Assembly: GCF_040256645.1 (NCBI RefSeq)
Contig: NZ_CP158281.1
Location: 3,472,001-3,536,000 of the forward strand
Direction of reading: 5' to 3'
Source: Brevibacterium sp. CBA3109
GTDB lineage: Bacteria > Actinomycetota > Actinomycetes > Actinomycetales > Brevibacteriaceae
Length of the DNA stretch: 64,000 bases
The translations under genes were made by a program, and so were the position numbers. Under the pieces are notes generated by a model. It did not search any database and had not been told where the DNA came from. It saw only the letters and a program-made list of their open reading frames with translations. This document shows, piece after piece, positions 1 through 8,826 of this stretch. Positions within the stretch are counted from its first letter, which is position 1, and each line of letters begins with the position of its first letter.

Positions 1-657
1 CAGCGCTTCACTGCTGACCTGGCACACGAGATGCGGACCCCGCTGACCGGCCTCGTCAACGCGGCCAACCTGCTCGAGGAGGATTCACGCCCCGCCGAGC
101 TCGTCAAGGACCGAGTGCAGCGAATGCAGGTCCTCGTCGAAGACCTGCTCGAAGTCTCCCGCCTCGATGCGGGTCGCGCGAACCCCGAGTTCACTCGCGT
201 CAACATCGACCAAGCGGTCCGGTCGCTGCTGGGAACCATGACCGCCTCCGGTGCCCTGTCTGACCATGAGATCGACACTCACTTGGCAGCTCTGAACTCG
301 ACACTGGTCACCGATGTTCGCCGCTTCGAACGCATCATCTCAAACTTGCTGGTCAACGCGATCAAGCACGGCGGGGATCCGATCCACCTGGAGACGAGCA
401 CCCGCAGCATCACGATCACCGACTCCGGCTCCGGCTACCCGCCTGACATCGTCAACACCGGCCCGACCCGCTTCGTCTCCGCCGGCGGCGGAGGCATGGG
501 CCTGGGGCTCGTGATCGCACAGGGACAGGCTCGTCTGCTGGGCATTCACCTGATCTTCAGCAATGATCCGGTCACCGGTGGTGCACGCACCGAAGCGATC
601 TTCCCGGATCCCGAGGCCCAGGATGAGGCGCTCAAGCAGTACCTCGAATCCATCTAG
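1..657 (+). CDS. Sensor histidine kinase, C-terminal part (5' end outside window)
   Basis: The reading frame is open from base 1, so the sensor and N-terminal part lie upstream of the window; 218 residues are visible. It opens on an H-box (FTADLAHEMRTPLT) whose histidine is the expected autophosphorylation site. A DHp helix with LVEDLLEVSRLDAG follows, then the N-box (NLLVNAIKHGG) and the glycine-rich ATP lid (GGGGMGLGLVIAQG). This is a HisKA plus HATPase_c arrangement of the OmpR-partner type. The response regulator is presumably upstream and not visible. The next gene is convergent. The stimulus cannot be told from this fragment. Confidence 0.9.
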   Translation, partial: QRFTADLAHEMRTPLTGLVNAANLLEEDSRPAELVKDRVQRMQVLVEDLLEVSRLDAGRANPEFTRVNIDQAVRSLLGTMTASGALSDHEIDTHLAALNSTLVTDVRRFERIISNLLVNAIKHGGDPIHLETSTRSITITDSGSGYPPDIVNTGPTRFVSAGGGGMGLGLVIAQGQARLLGIHLIFSNDPVTGGARTEAIFPDPEAQDEALKQYLESI

Positions 658-684
658 CGGCTGCTGCGCAGAGCGCGGGAGTCA

Positions 685-704
685 GCGGGCGGCGCAGAGC
701 CCGC
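685..704. terminator. Small GC-rich hairpin between convergent genes
   Basis: GCGGGC and GCCCGC form a 6-bp stem around an 8-nt loop, directly after the kinase stop and before the end of the convergent DUF1990 gene. It has no T tract, so a terminator role is only tentative. The same stretch carries a 16-bp direct repeat (CGCAGAGCGCGGGAGT at 667-682 and 717-732). The second copy lies over the last codons of the DUF1990 gene. Confidence 0.3.
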
Positions 705-709
705 AGCCC

Positions 710-1270
710 TCACCCACGCAGAGCGCGGGAGTATCGCCTGCGGTAGATGATCTGGGCAAGTCGGACGAAGGGTTCACCGAGGCGCCAGATCCCCATTCCG
801 GCTCGGGAGACAGAGCGCAGCACGAGGAAGACTCGACCATCGGGAGTGTGGGTGAGGATGAATGACTCCTCGCCGGTGATCGGATGCCCAGGCTTCGTGC
901 CATAGGTGAAGCCACGACGTGTTTCGGACTCGAAGACCTCGATGACGCGGGCTGGCTCTGGCAGGCGGAACGGCCCGATCCGGACGAAGATCGTCGGCTC
1001 CTGTCCGGCCCGGACCCGCGGGCAGCCCGGCCCGGAGCCGGTTTGGGAGCCGATACCCATGCCGACGCCCAGGGCGTCTGTGTCATCCTCCCGAGCCTGG
1101 ACACCGATGTCGAACCCGCTGCGGATCTTCACCTCCCAATGCAGCAGTTCCTCCGCGCAGCGGTCGAAGGTGTCACGCCCATGACCGACGAAGAAGGCCG
1201 ATTCGAAGTCCCGGTAGCCTGCCGGTCGGTCGATCCACCGGGGTGAGAGCGGCTGAGTCAGAGGTTCCAT
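710..1270 (-). CDS. DUF1990 family protein
   Basis: This 186-residue protein of unknown function resembles DUF1990 members. The visible family pattern includes a mid-protein YGTKPGHPITGEESF segment and a C-terminal run of basic and aromatic residues (RLAQIIYRRRYSRAL). It has no signal peptide or membrane segment. DUF1990 proteins have no established biochemical role. It is transcribed convergently to the kinase and its start faces the MaoC gene. The family call rests on recalled motif shape, not on a search. Confidence 0.75.
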   Translation of the reverse strand: MEPLTQPLSPRWIDRPAGYRDFESAFFVGHGRDTFDRCAEELLHWEVKIRSGFDIGVQAREDDTDALGVGMGIGSQTGSGPGCPRVRAGQEPTIFVRIGPFRLPEPARVIEVFESETRRGFTYGTKPGHPITGEESFILTHTPDGRVFLVLRSVSRAGMGIWRLGEPFVRLAQIIYRRRYSRALRG

Positions 1271-1424
1271 ACCACCAACCTAGCCGAATCCCGGACACAC
1301 CGGTGCCAAGTCCGATGCGAACAAGTAAGGTGCCAAGTACCGGCATTCCTTCAATCGAATGTCCGCTAAGAACACGCCTGACACTCTCTGCGTACGACAA
1401 TCACGGATCAAAGGAGAACGAAGA

Positions 1425-1877
1425 ATGCGCACACTCAATGGAATCGATGAGATCACCTCGCTCGTCGGCACCGAATTGGGCTCGTCCGAATGGACGACGA
1501 TCGACCAGGAGGCGATCAACACCTTCGCCGATGTCACCGACGATCACCAGTGGATCCACATCGACGAGCAGCGCGCGGCGAAGGGCCCGTACGGTTCGAC
1601 GATCGTCCACGGCTTCTTCACTCTGTCACTGATCCCGAAGTTCTCGAGCGAGATCTTCACTATCGAAGGCGTGTCCATCCGCGTCAACTACGGCCTCAAC
1701 AAGGTTCGCTTCGCTCAGCCGGTGCCGGTGGGCTCTCGCCTGCGCGGCACCGTCAGCGTCAACGAGGTCATTCCCGGAGACAAGGGCACCCAGGTCATCC
1801 TCAAGCACGTCATCGAGATCGAAGGCGAAGAGCGTCCTGCGTGCATCGCCGAGGTGGTCACCCTCCTCGTCGAGTGA
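1425..1877 (+). CDS. MaoC-like dehydratase (R-specific enoyl-CoA hydratase family)
   Basis: The product is 150 residues with a single hot-dog fold. The hydratase signature is visible: a D..H.WIH.D...A..GP sequence followed by IVHGFFTLSL, matching the catalytic Asp/His of MaoC proteins that add water to trans-2-enoyl-CoA. The ATG at 1425 is preferred over an in-frame upstream start at 1359 because AAGGAG lies at 1411-1416, about 8 bases ahead, and the hot-dog domain starts just after it. It stands alone with no fatty-acid or PHA genes beside it, so the acyl substrate is unknown. Confidence 0.9.
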   Translation: MRTLNGIDEITSLVGTELGSSEWTTIDQEAINTFADVTDDHQWIHIDEQRAAKGPYGSTIVHGFFTLSLIPKFSSEIFTIEGVSIRVNYGLNKVRFAQPVPVGSRLRGTVSVNEVIPGDKGTQVILKHVIEIEGEERPACIAEVVTLLVE

Positions 1878-1918
1878 CCTGAGCGTCACTGTACCGCCGT
1901 CCGAGCCGAGGTCTGCCC

Positions 1919-4564
1919 TCAGCTCGGACGGTACGCGTCGAGCATCTGCGCGACGCGGATGTAGCCCAGATGCGAGTACGCCTGCGGGTGGTTGCCCAAG
2001 TGCATCTCCGCGACCGGGTCGTACTCCTCGGCCAGCAGGCCGGTGGGCCCGAGCAGGTTGTTCAGCTGCCGGAACAGGTCCCAGGCGTCGTCGATGCGTC
2101 CGACCTTGATGAAGGCCTCGATGAGCCAGGTCGTGCAGATGTGGAAGCCGCCCTCAAGACCGGGCAGCCCGTCGTCGTAGCGGTAGCGGAAGACTGTTGG
2201 CCCGACCCGCAGCTCGCGCTCGATCGCATCGACAGTCGAGACGAAGCGAGGATCGTCGGCTGGCAGCAGGCCAGAGAGGCCGACAAACAGGCATGCCGAG
2301 TCGAGGTCGGTCTCACCGTAGGCAACGGTGAAGGCGCCGACCTCTTCGTTGTACCCGTTCTCGAGCACATCGTGCGCGATCTCCTCGCGCAGCTGCCGCC
2401 AGGCACCGGGAAGTTCACGGTCGAAGCGCTCGGCGATCTGCAGCGCCCGATCGACCGTCACCCAACACATCACTCGCGTGTAGACGTTGTGCTTCGGCGG
2501 CCGCCTGGCCTCCCAGATGCCGTGATCGGCTTCGAACCACCGTTTGCTCACCGCTGCGACCATCTGACAGGTCAGCATCCAATACGAATCGGGAAGATCG
2601 CCGAGGTGTTCGCTGAGATCGTTGAGGAGCTCGGTGACCGGACCGAAGACATCGAGCTGCACCTGGTGCTCGGCCGCGTTCCCCACTCGCACCGGGCGAG
2701 ATCCCGCATAGCCGGGCAGATGGGCCAGCACCGCCTCGGTGGTCAGAGCCGAACCGTCGACTGCGTAGAGCGGGTGGAGCTGCTCGGGGGATACCGTGCG
2801 GGCCAGGATTCCCGTAAGCCAGGACAGGAAGCCTTCGGCTTCGCCGGTGGACCCGAGCGAGAGCAGCGCGCGCACGGTCATCGATCCGTCGCGCAGCCAG
2901 GTGTAGCGGTAGTCCCAGTTGCGCACGCCGCCGATGCCCTCGGGCAGGGAGGTCGTCGGTGCGGCGAGCACACCTCCAGTCGGTTCGTGGCATAGGGCGC
3001 GCAGAGTCACCGCCGAGCGGATGACCTCTTCGCGGTGATGACTGGGGATGTTCAGGGTGTCGACCCAGTTGGTCCAGAAGTTCAGGGCGCGCTCGCGCAC
3101 ATGGTGCTCACCGCCGGTAGCCATGTAGCGGGCATCGCCGGTGCCTGTGCCGCACGCCAGGACGAGCACCACGACTCCCCCGGGCTGCTGCGAGGGCACG
3201 ACGACCGCCTCGGCGGTATGGGACATTCCGGTCTCGCTGATCTCGAAGTCGACTCCGGGCGCGATCAGGGAGATGGGCTCGGAAGTGCCGAGAACCTGCA
3301 CGCCGTCGTGGGTGCGGACCATCCGCGTTGGCACGGTGGCGTAGTCGAGGCGGGGAGCAAATCGGATTCGGGCGGCGGTATCGCCGGTGAGCACGCGCAC
3401 GACGATGGTGTCGTCGCTGTTGGCGTCGACCGGGGCGAGGTAGTCGATGCAGTTCAGGCCCGGCCACCGGGTCTCCAGGAGCGTCGAGTGGGTGAGGTAG
3501 CGCTGTGTCAGCGGCGCGGCGCCGGCTTCAGTATCGACGGCGAAGAACCCGGCGGCCTCGGCGCCGAGGATTTCGGAGAACATCGATGAGGAGTGCGGCA
3601 GCGGGTGCGGCATCCAGCAGATGCTGCCGAGAGGGTCGACCAGTGCCGTCGACTGTCCGTTCCCCAAAAGGCTATGCCGGTGGATCGGGGTCGCGCGTCT
3701 GCCGAACAGCCAGGATTTGCGCAGCTCGTAGATTGCGGCGAGGACGACGGAGACCTCTGCCGGAGAGCTGATGCGGAAGTCCGCGTGAGTTTCGGCGGGA
3801 TCGCGGCCCACCTTGAGCCCCAGGTCAGCCTCTCCCAAGGTTTCGAGGGCGAATTCGTCCGCGGTGTCATCGCCGATGAACACGACCACCTCTGCCCCGG
3901 TCTGGTGCCGTAGGCGCTGCAGGGCCTCGGCCTTCGAGGAGGGGACGACCGAGAGGTCGATGACCTGCTTGCCCCGCGTCGGGAAGATCGAATATGTGTC
4001 GACGAGCTCACTCACGGCGGCTTCGACCCGGTGGCGTTCGGCTTCGTCGAGTCCGCGCAGATGAACAGCTGCACCGGTGGTCTTGTGTTCGAGGATCGTC
4101 GTCGGCAGCGCCTGGAATAGGTCTCGCCGAAGGCCGTCGAGAGCCGAGCGCTGGTCCGGGTCGAGGGTGTCGATGGCGACCGTGTCCGTCTCTCCACCGT
4201 GGGAGCCGAAGAGGTGAACCTCGCGTGGCAGCCGAGACATCGCCGCGAGATCACGGAGGCTGCGACCGGAGATCACCCCCGCCGAGGTGGATGGGAGCTG
4301 AGCGAGCGCATGCAGGGAGTCGACCGAACTCTCCAGCGGGAAGGCCCGGCTGGGCAGATCGACGATCGGTGCGATGGTGCCGTCGTAATCGGTGGCGATG
4401 AGGAGCGTGTGCGAGCGCGCGACCTCGAAGAGCCTTCGGAAGAGCTCAGGGGAGAGTTCACGGCTGGCCTCGGCCAGGTCTCCCAGCAGCCCCGAGGAGC
4501 TGACGGAGGCGGCGATCGGAGTCAGTGGGGAAAGATTCTCATAGTCATGCTCGCCTGTACTCAT
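1919..4564 (-). CDS. Trehalose-phosphatase / GH15 trehalase-glucoamylase fusion
   Basis: An 881-residue fusion. Residues 50-280 form a HAD-type trehalose-6-phosphate phosphatase, with motif I DYDGT at 59-63 and the acidic GDDTADE motif at 231-237. From about residue 290 a GH15 module follows, with the family signature NWDYRYTWLRDGS near 550 and GNHPQAYSHLGYI near 855. GH15 enzymes of actinobacteria include glucoamylases and true trehalases. Joining the two would let one chain make trehalose from its phosphate and cleave it to glucose, or act on separate substrates. The ATG at 4564 is chosen because GAGGTGAG precedes it. The longer open frame upstream only overlaps the next gene antisense to its codon usage. 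No otsA is seen nearby. Confidence 0.9.
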   Translation of the reverse strand: MSTGEHDYENLSPLTPIAASVSSSGLLGDLAEASRELSPELFRRLFEVARSHTLLIATDYDGTIAPIVDLPSRAFPLESSVDSLHALAQLPSTSAGVISGRSLRDLAAMSRLPREVHLFGSHGGETDTVAIDTLDPDQRSALDGLRRDLFQALPTTILEHKTTGAAVHLRGLDEAERHRVEAAVSELVDTYSIFPTRGKQVIDLSVVPSSKAEALQRLRHQTGAEVVVFIGDDTADEFALETLGEADLGLKVGRDPAETHADFRISSPAEVSVVLAAIYELRKSWLFGRRATPIHRHSLLGNGQSTALVDPLGSICWMPHPLPHSSSMFSEILGAEAAGFFAVDTEAGAAPLTQRYLTHSTLLETRWPGLNCIDYLAPVDANSDDTIVVRVLTGDTAARIRFAPRLDYATVPTRMVRTHDGVQVLGTSEPISLIAPGVDFEISETGMSHTAEAVVVPSQQPGGVVVLVLACGTGTGDARYMATGGEHHVRERALNFWTNWVDTLNIPSHHREEVIRSAVTLRALCHEPTGGVLAAPTTSLPEGIGGVRNWDYRYTWLRDGSMTVRALLSLGSTGEAEGFLSWLTGILARTVSPEQLHPLYAVDGSALTTEAVLAHLPGYAGSRPVRVGNAAEHQVQLDVFGPVTELLNDLSEHLGDLPDSYWMLTCQMVAAVSKRWFEADHGIWEARRPPKHNVYTRVMCWVTVDRALQIAERFDRELPGAWRQLREEIAHDVLENGYNEEVGAFTVAYGETDLDSACLFVGLSGLLPADDPRFVSTVDAIERELRVGPTVFRYRYDDGLPGLEGGFHICTTWLIEAFIKVGRIDDAWDLFRQLNNLLGPTGLLAEEYDPVAEMHLGNHPQAYSHLGYIRVAQMLDAYRPS

Positions 4565-4635
4565 CTCACCTCGGTCTTCTCGAGTTCGGCTGTGGGCGTC
4601 GGGTGACATCGGTTGTGCCGGCTGCGCGGCCTGGC

Positions 4636-5355
4636 TCAGTTCTTGTCGTCGGGAGCCTCGGGCGTACCGGGAGCGTCGTGGACGTCTGGGGCATCGGCTT
4701 CGGCGGCGGGGAGTCCGTCGACGAATGGTTCTTTGTCGGCTGCGATCTGCTTGGCCTTGCTGATGCGCGAGTAGCCGCCGATGATGAAGATGACGCCGGC
4801 GATGAGTGTGGCCACACCGGTGAAGCCGAGGATCCACAGCGCACCGAATCCGTCGCCGAAGATGAGGATCACGCCGAGAAGTACATGGCAGGCCGCCGCG
4901 ATGAGGAAGTCCGATGCCATCGGGTGGGACTTGAGCTGACGATAGTTGTACAGCTCGATGAGCCCGTGGAGCAGGGCCCAGATACTCAGTGCCGCGCGCA
5001 GTTCCGCGGGTTGATCTGCGAGGAACAGGAACACGATCGCGGGGATCGTGATGACAACTTGACCATAGACCGCAGTGCGGACACTCAGCGGCGCACGGAG
5101 ACCTTGGTAGACAAGGGCGAGAGCGAAGAGCACGAGGTAGCTGATGGACAGGATGTCGACGATATCGACGTCCATCGACAGGTGTTTGGGACTGGCCGCA
5201 TCGCGTGGCCAGAAGACCGTCGCGAAGCCGAAGGCGACGCCGAGGATTCCGCGGACGACCATCGGTGCGCCGAGCGCCTTCGACTCGGAGATGGACTGGG
5301 GCAGTGCGTCGGGTCGCGGTTGCGTGGGCTCGGTGCGGGGTTCGTCGGTACTCAT
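4636..5355 (-). CDS. HdeD/DUF308-like multi-spanning membrane protein
   Basis: A protein of about 239 residues with roughly six hydrophobic helices between residues 30 and 200 (for example LSISYLVLFALALVY and LGFTGVATLIAGVIFIIGG). Both termini are hydrophilic and rich in Pro and acidic residues. The pattern of short paired helices with a C-terminal charged tail resembles HdeD/DUF308 proteins, but function is unknown. It lies 71 bases upstream of the trehalose-phosphatase fusion on the same strand, so cotranscription is plausible. It is divergent from the ArsR-like regulator across a 100-bp gap holding a clear palindrome. An adjacent ATG at 5358 is an alternative start. Confidence 0.7.
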   Translation of the reverse strand: MSTDEPRTEPTQPRPDALPQSISESKALGAPMVVRGILGVAFGFATVFWPRDAASPKHLSMDVDIVDILSISYLVLFALALVYQGLRAPLSVRTAVYGQVVITIPAIVFLFLADQPAELRAALSIWALLHGLIELYNYRQLKSHPMASDFLIAAACHVLLGVILIFGDGFGALWILGFTGVATLIAGVIFIIGGYSRISKAKQIAADKEPFVDGLPAAEADAPDVHDAPGTPEAPDDKN

Positions 5356-5425
5356 CACAACACCAGTTTAGGTCTCTCACCTGAGTCTGTCTGGCACCGG
5401 GCACCCAGCGAGCTAACCACGTATT

Positions 5426-5439
5426 TACGTAATTACGTA
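5426..5439. promoter_or_regulatory. Perfect 14-bp palindrome, likely operator of the ArsR-like regulator
   Basis: TACGTAATTACGTA is its own reverse complement. It sits in an AT-rich island with a third ACGTA just upstream (5419-5423), between two divergent genes and 20 bases before the regulator's ATG. Winged-helix regulators usually bind such dyads over their own promoters. Binding by the adjacent regulator is inferred from position only. Confidence 0.6.
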
Positions 5440-5458
5440 TTGTGTCTACTATGGGGAA

Positions 5459-6028
5459 ATGAGCACGTCACCGAAGAATGAATCCTGTGGCACGGTCGAG
5501 GCCCGCCTGGCAGAGCTCGAGCGCAAGGTCGCCAGCTGGGAGAATGCGGCGGTCGCACCTGTTCCTTCTCCCGAGGCCGGCTCTGCCCCTGCACGGAGCC
5601 GAGGGCTCCGAAGTGCCGACGACGAGACCTTCTGGGCTCTCAACGGCCTCATCGACCACGCGGGAGACGAAGGCGGTGTCGTCTACACCGGTCACACGAC
5701 GCCGCCGGGCGCGAAGTCCCCGGTCTCCTGGCAGATGGGCCTGACCTCGGCAGGCCTCGAGGATCTCAACTTCGCCGAGGCGGCTCCGGCCCTGGCTGCT
5801 TTGGGCCACCCCGTCCGGCTTGAGCTCCTGCAGGCGATCTACGAGGGCACGACCACCGTGGCCCACCTCGGCGAGGACGACCGGTTCGGCACGACCGGCC
5901 AGATCTACCACCACATCCATGCCCTCGCCGGAGCCGGCTGGCTGGAGAGCTCTCGGCGCGGCCACTGGCAGGTCCCTGGCCAGAAGATCATCCCCCTGCT
6001 CACACTCATCCTCATCGGCACCCGCTGA
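5459..6028 (+). CDS. ArsR-like winged-helix transcriptional regulator
   Basis: A 189-residue protein. The N-terminal 90 residues are a short coiled segment (VEARLAELERKVASWE) and a low-similarity region. The C-terminal half is a winged helix: ALAALGHPVRLELLQAIYEG is the typical ArsR helix 1-2 sequence, and GTTGQIYHHIHALAGAGWL is the recognition helix region. No metal-binding cysteine pair of classical ArsR is seen, so the ligand is probably not a thiophilic metal. The ATG overlaps an AT-rich palindromic promoter region. It is likely autoregulated and may control the divergent membrane gene or the downstream serine hydrolase. Confidence 0.8.
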   Translation: MSTSPKNESCGTVEARLAELERKVASWENAAVAPVPSPEAGSAPARSRGLRSADDETFWALNGLIDHAGDEGGVVYTGHTTPPGAKSPVSWQMGLTSAGLEDLNFAEAAPALAALGHPVRLELLQAIYEGTTTVAHLGEDDRFGTTGQIYHHIHALAGAGWLESSRRGHWQVPGQKIIPLLTLILIGTR

Positions 6029-6112
6029 AAGATACGAGCAGACGGCGGTCGACTTTCGCCAATCTCGATCCGCACATTCCGACGGGCCCTACGCGTTCGA
6101 AGAGAAGGTTCC

Positions 6113-7315
6113 ATGGACACTGACACGATGCACACCAACGCCGCGACGACCGACCCGTCGCCGCCTCGGCGCGGGATCAGCGCGGTGATGGCCGCTGCGA
6201 TTGCGACCGGACTGCTTCTGCTCATCACTCCGTTCCCACACGGATTCCAGGGCGAACCCACTGGCAGCGCCGCGTTCGTCGACGAGGTCGAGAAGGCGCT
6301 GGGCAGCAAGCACTGGCACCACTTTGCCGCGGCGAAGATCGACGGAGACGAGGTGACCTGGAGCGGGGTCGGGGCGGATGAGAACTCCGAGTTCGAGATC
6401 GGGTCGATCACGAAGACCTTCACAGCGGCTCTCTTCGCCGATGCGATCGAGCGCGGAGAGATCGACGAGAATACCAGCCTCGGCGATGTCTGGCCCGACC
6501 TCGACGGTGATGTCGCCGCGGTGAGGCTGACGTCGATTGCGATGCACCGTTCGGGGCTGCCTTCGCGGGAACCGGCTGTCAGCTTCGGTGACGGCCTCGC
6601 GAGCATCGTCTCGAGGTACATCCACACTGACCCGTATCGAGGGACCGCGGCCGACCTCGTCAACTCACTCGAGGATGTCAGCGTGGGAGACACGGAGCCG
6701 GAGTATTCGAACTTCGGGTTCGCGGTTCTTGGCCAGGCACTGGCGACCGTGACCGGCACCGACTATGGAGATCTCGTCAGGGACAGGATCACTGCACCGC
6801 TGGGGATGAACAGCACCTACGTTCCCGACTCGGCCGAGGGGTTGGTCCACGGCTATACAGCCTCCGGGCTGCCGGCCGCGCCATGGACCCTGGGCGGGTC
6901 GGGCCCGGCGGGTGCCATCCGATCGACCGCTCACGACCTCGACATCTGGCTGCGGGCTACGATGAACCAGACAGCCCCCGGCGCCGTGGCGGCCGAACCA
7001 CGCGAGGACTTCGACGAGTCGGATCGCATCGGCTGGGCGTGGCTCACAACGAAACATCGCAGTCCCAACCTCACCTGGCACAACGGCGGCACCGGCGGAT
7101 ACCGGTCTTACCTCGGCTTCGATCCGGAGTCTCGGCAGGGGATCATCGTCCTCGCCGACTCGACCAACGGGGTCGACAACGCCGCCGACCTGATCTCGTC
7201 TGACAAGGCTTCGCCTCGGGCGGCGAAACGCGATCCACAGTTGACACGCGGTCCACGGGCAGGCTCGCAGACTTCGACAGTCGCACGTTCTTCGTCGGCG
7301 GGAGATCCCTCATGA
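6113..7315 (+). pseudogene. Serine hydrolase (beta-lactamase/DD-peptidase family), apparent 3' frameshift
   Basis: A 400-residue reading with an N-terminal membrane anchor (residues 25-42). It has the catalytic triad motifs of class C beta-lactamase-like hydrolases: SITK (Ser-x-x-Lys), the Tyr of EYSNFGF and HNGGTGGYRS (the KTG equivalent). The first 365 residues look normal. After NAADLISS (about 7200) the translation turns into low-complexity sequence with poor GC at third positions. The -1 frame from 7204 is GC3-rich and runs without a stop straight into the membrane protein at 7312. The simplest reading is a one-base shift near 7200-7207 splitting one gene of 6113-7689. Otherwise it is an intact two-gene pair with ATGA overlap. 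Confidence 0.7.
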
Positions 7316-7689
7316 GCCCCGAACTCTTCTCCCAGGTCGCCAGCGCCATCGTCATTTCCTGGGGCGCCCTCACCGCTATTCGGGCATACAGCACGACGAC
7401 CCGCACCGGCCTGCTGGGCCGCTTTTTCTCAGCCGCCGCCATGCTGCTGATCGTCCGTCTCGTCGTGGATTTCGGCGGATGGACAGACTGGTTCATCTAC
7501 GTCTGGCTGGTCTGCCTGGTCTCCTACACATACGGCGTGTACAGAGCCGCAACAGTGTGGCCCAGCCTTCCGTGGCGTGCAGCGGGAGCGAAGGCTCGTC
7601 GGTCAGAGGTCACCAGCCTCTGCTTCTCAGGTGTCCTGGTCATCGTCATCTCCGCTGCCCTCGTGGTGCCTGGGATCCTGCTGAGCTGA
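7312..7689 (+). CDS. Hydrophobic protein, probably the displaced C-terminal membrane domain of the serine hydrolase
   Basis: A 125-residue product with four predicted membrane helices (such as LFSQVASAIVISWGALTAI and GVLVIVISAALVVPGILL). Its ATG overlaps the upstream stop as ATGA. Its frame stays open upstream to the TGA at 7201 with good codon usage (LADFDSRTFFVGGRSLM), so the ATG may not be the true start. Beta-lactamase-fold hydrolases with C-terminal membrane helices are common in Gram-positives, which supports a once-continuous gene. Confidence 0.6.
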   Translation: MSPELFSQVASAIVISWGALTAIRAYSTTTRTGLLGRFFSAAAMLLIVRLVVDFGGWTDWFIYVWLVCLVSYTYGVYRAATVWPSLPWRAAGAKARRSEVTSLCFSGVLVIVISAALVVPGILLS

Positions 7690-7771
7690 GTTCACGGGCC
7701 GTCCCTCTCAGGACTGCACCACGCCCGCGCTCCCGCCGTCCGCTGGCCGCCCCTCGACGGTGGCTTTGCGC

Positions 7772-8194
7772 TCACGTCCCGGAGATCGTCAGCTCTCCGC
7801 TGGATTCGGACACGGAGTATTCCGGAAGAGGCTCTGTTGCGGGACCGCCGAGCACCTCACCGGTGGTCGTCGAGAACATCGAGGAATGACACGGGCACAC
7901 GATCTCCGTCTCGGTGACGTTGCGAACCTGGCAACCCTGGTGCGTGCAGACGGAAGAGAAAGCGTGGAACTCGCCCTCCTTCGGTTGGGTCACGACATAG
8001 GTGTCGTCGACGACGGTGCCGGATCCGACCGGAACCTCGCTGCTCGAAAGGCTGGCAGCTGGCCCGGGTTCCGCTTGCGAGTCATCCGACTCCGCCGAGG
8101 TGCATGCTGAGGTGAGCACGGCCGAGGATCCGACGACTGCGACGGATCCAGCCACACTCGCTGATTTGATGATTGTGCGCCTGGTTGTTTCCAC
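7772..8194 (-). CDS. Rieske [2Fe-2S] lipoprotein
   Basis: A 140-residue exported Rieske protein. The N-terminus has a twin-arginine motif (TTRRTIIKSA), a hydrophobic stretch and a lipobox-like LTSAC at about residue 31. This suggests Tat export and lipid anchoring on the outer membrane face. The cluster ligands are CTHQGC and CPCHSS, the two Cys-His pairs of Rieske centres. It starts with GTG, preceded by GAGGAG. No cytochrome bc or dioxygenase gene adjoins it, so it is a stand-alone electron carrier of unknown partner. Confidence 0.9.
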   Translation of the reverse strand: METTRRTIIKSASVAGSVAVVGSSAVLTSACTSAESDDSQAEPGPAASLSSSEVPVGSGTVVDDTYVVTQPKEGEFHAFSSVCTHQGCQVRNVTETEIVCPCHSSMFSTTTGEVLGGPATEPLPEYSVSESSGELTISGT

Positions 8195-8637
8195 TGTGCT
8201 CCTCGGTTCTTGGATTATGAGTCAATCGCGCAGCTGCGATTGGTTTGCTCGGCCTCGGTTCGGTTGCTCGGCTTCCAGGGTAGCGCGAGGGTCTGACGCA
8301 GCAATGCCACTGGACGTAAGCTTCGTGCCCCGAGCTTCTTGACTGCCCGCTCATGTGTTGTCCGACTACCGTACTGAGTGCCGCCCGTCCGCATTCACAG
8401 GAAGGACAGGCACCATCCTCGCACCGGCGAAACAAAGTAGATCTTCCGCCATCGCTGCCGCCATCAGCATTCCGCTGCAGCCCGGGCCGCGAACGAGCAC
8501 GCGAATTGCGGATCCAGGCGGGCCGAGTGCAACAGGCCCCAACATGCCCAGCGGTCCGAAAGCCAACGCATGAATACAAAGAAGGCCACCCCATAAGATA
8601 TGAGATGGCCCGAACGTTGAGGATCCGCAGCAAGCAT
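8195..8637. other. Gene-poor spacer between Rieske gene and rRNA terminator
   Basis: About 440 bases with no convincing gene. Short overlapping open frames exist on both strands, but they lack ribosome sites and consistent codon bias. The first 60 bases should hold the Rieske gene promoter (minus strand). No repeats or tRNA were recognised. Confidence 0.5.
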
Positions 8638-8639
8638 GA

Positions 8640-8700
8640 ATAAAAAGTGGCGGTGTAAGGAACAATCCATAAAGGATCGAACCTTACACCGCCACTTCAA
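8640..8700 (-). terminator. rRNA operon intrinsic terminator
   Basis: A 16-bp perfect inverted repeat, AAGTGGCGGTGTAAGG at 8645-8660 and its complement at 8682-8697, encloses further imperfect pairing. On the minus strand the stem is followed at once by TTTTTATT. It lies only a few bases after the 5S 3' end. This is a textbook rho-independent terminator for the 16S-23S-5S transcript. Confidence 0.93.
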
Positions 8701-8705
8701 AGAAT

Positions 8706-8826
8706 ATTGCGGCAGTCACTTACTCTCCCACAACCACCAAGTTGCAGTACCATCAGCGCGAATGGGCTTAGCTACCGGGATCGGAACGGTTAACCGGGCG
8801 TTTCCCCACCACTATCACCACCGCAA
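8706..8826 (-). rRNA. rrf: 5S ribosomal RNA
   Basis: The reverse complement contains the conserved 5S landmarks GGGAAACGCCCGGTT, CCGATCCCGGTAGCTAAGCCC and GATGGTACTGCAACTTGG. The ends pair as TTGCGG with CCGCAA, which sets the boundaries to within a few bases. It is the last gene of the operon, before the terminator. Confidence 0.95.

Noticed and set aside
4565..5404. N-terminal 280-residue extension of the trehalose-phosphatase/GH15 frame
   Set aside because: It runs over the membrane protein gene on the same strand in another frame, is Arg/His/Pro-rich in the way of an off-frame translation, and a good ribosome site supports ATG at 4564.
8366..8665. Possible 99-residue hydrophobic protein on the minus strand before the rRNA terminator
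   Set aside because: No ribosome site, mixed codon bias, frame runs into the rRNA terminator and competing frames overlap it on both strands.
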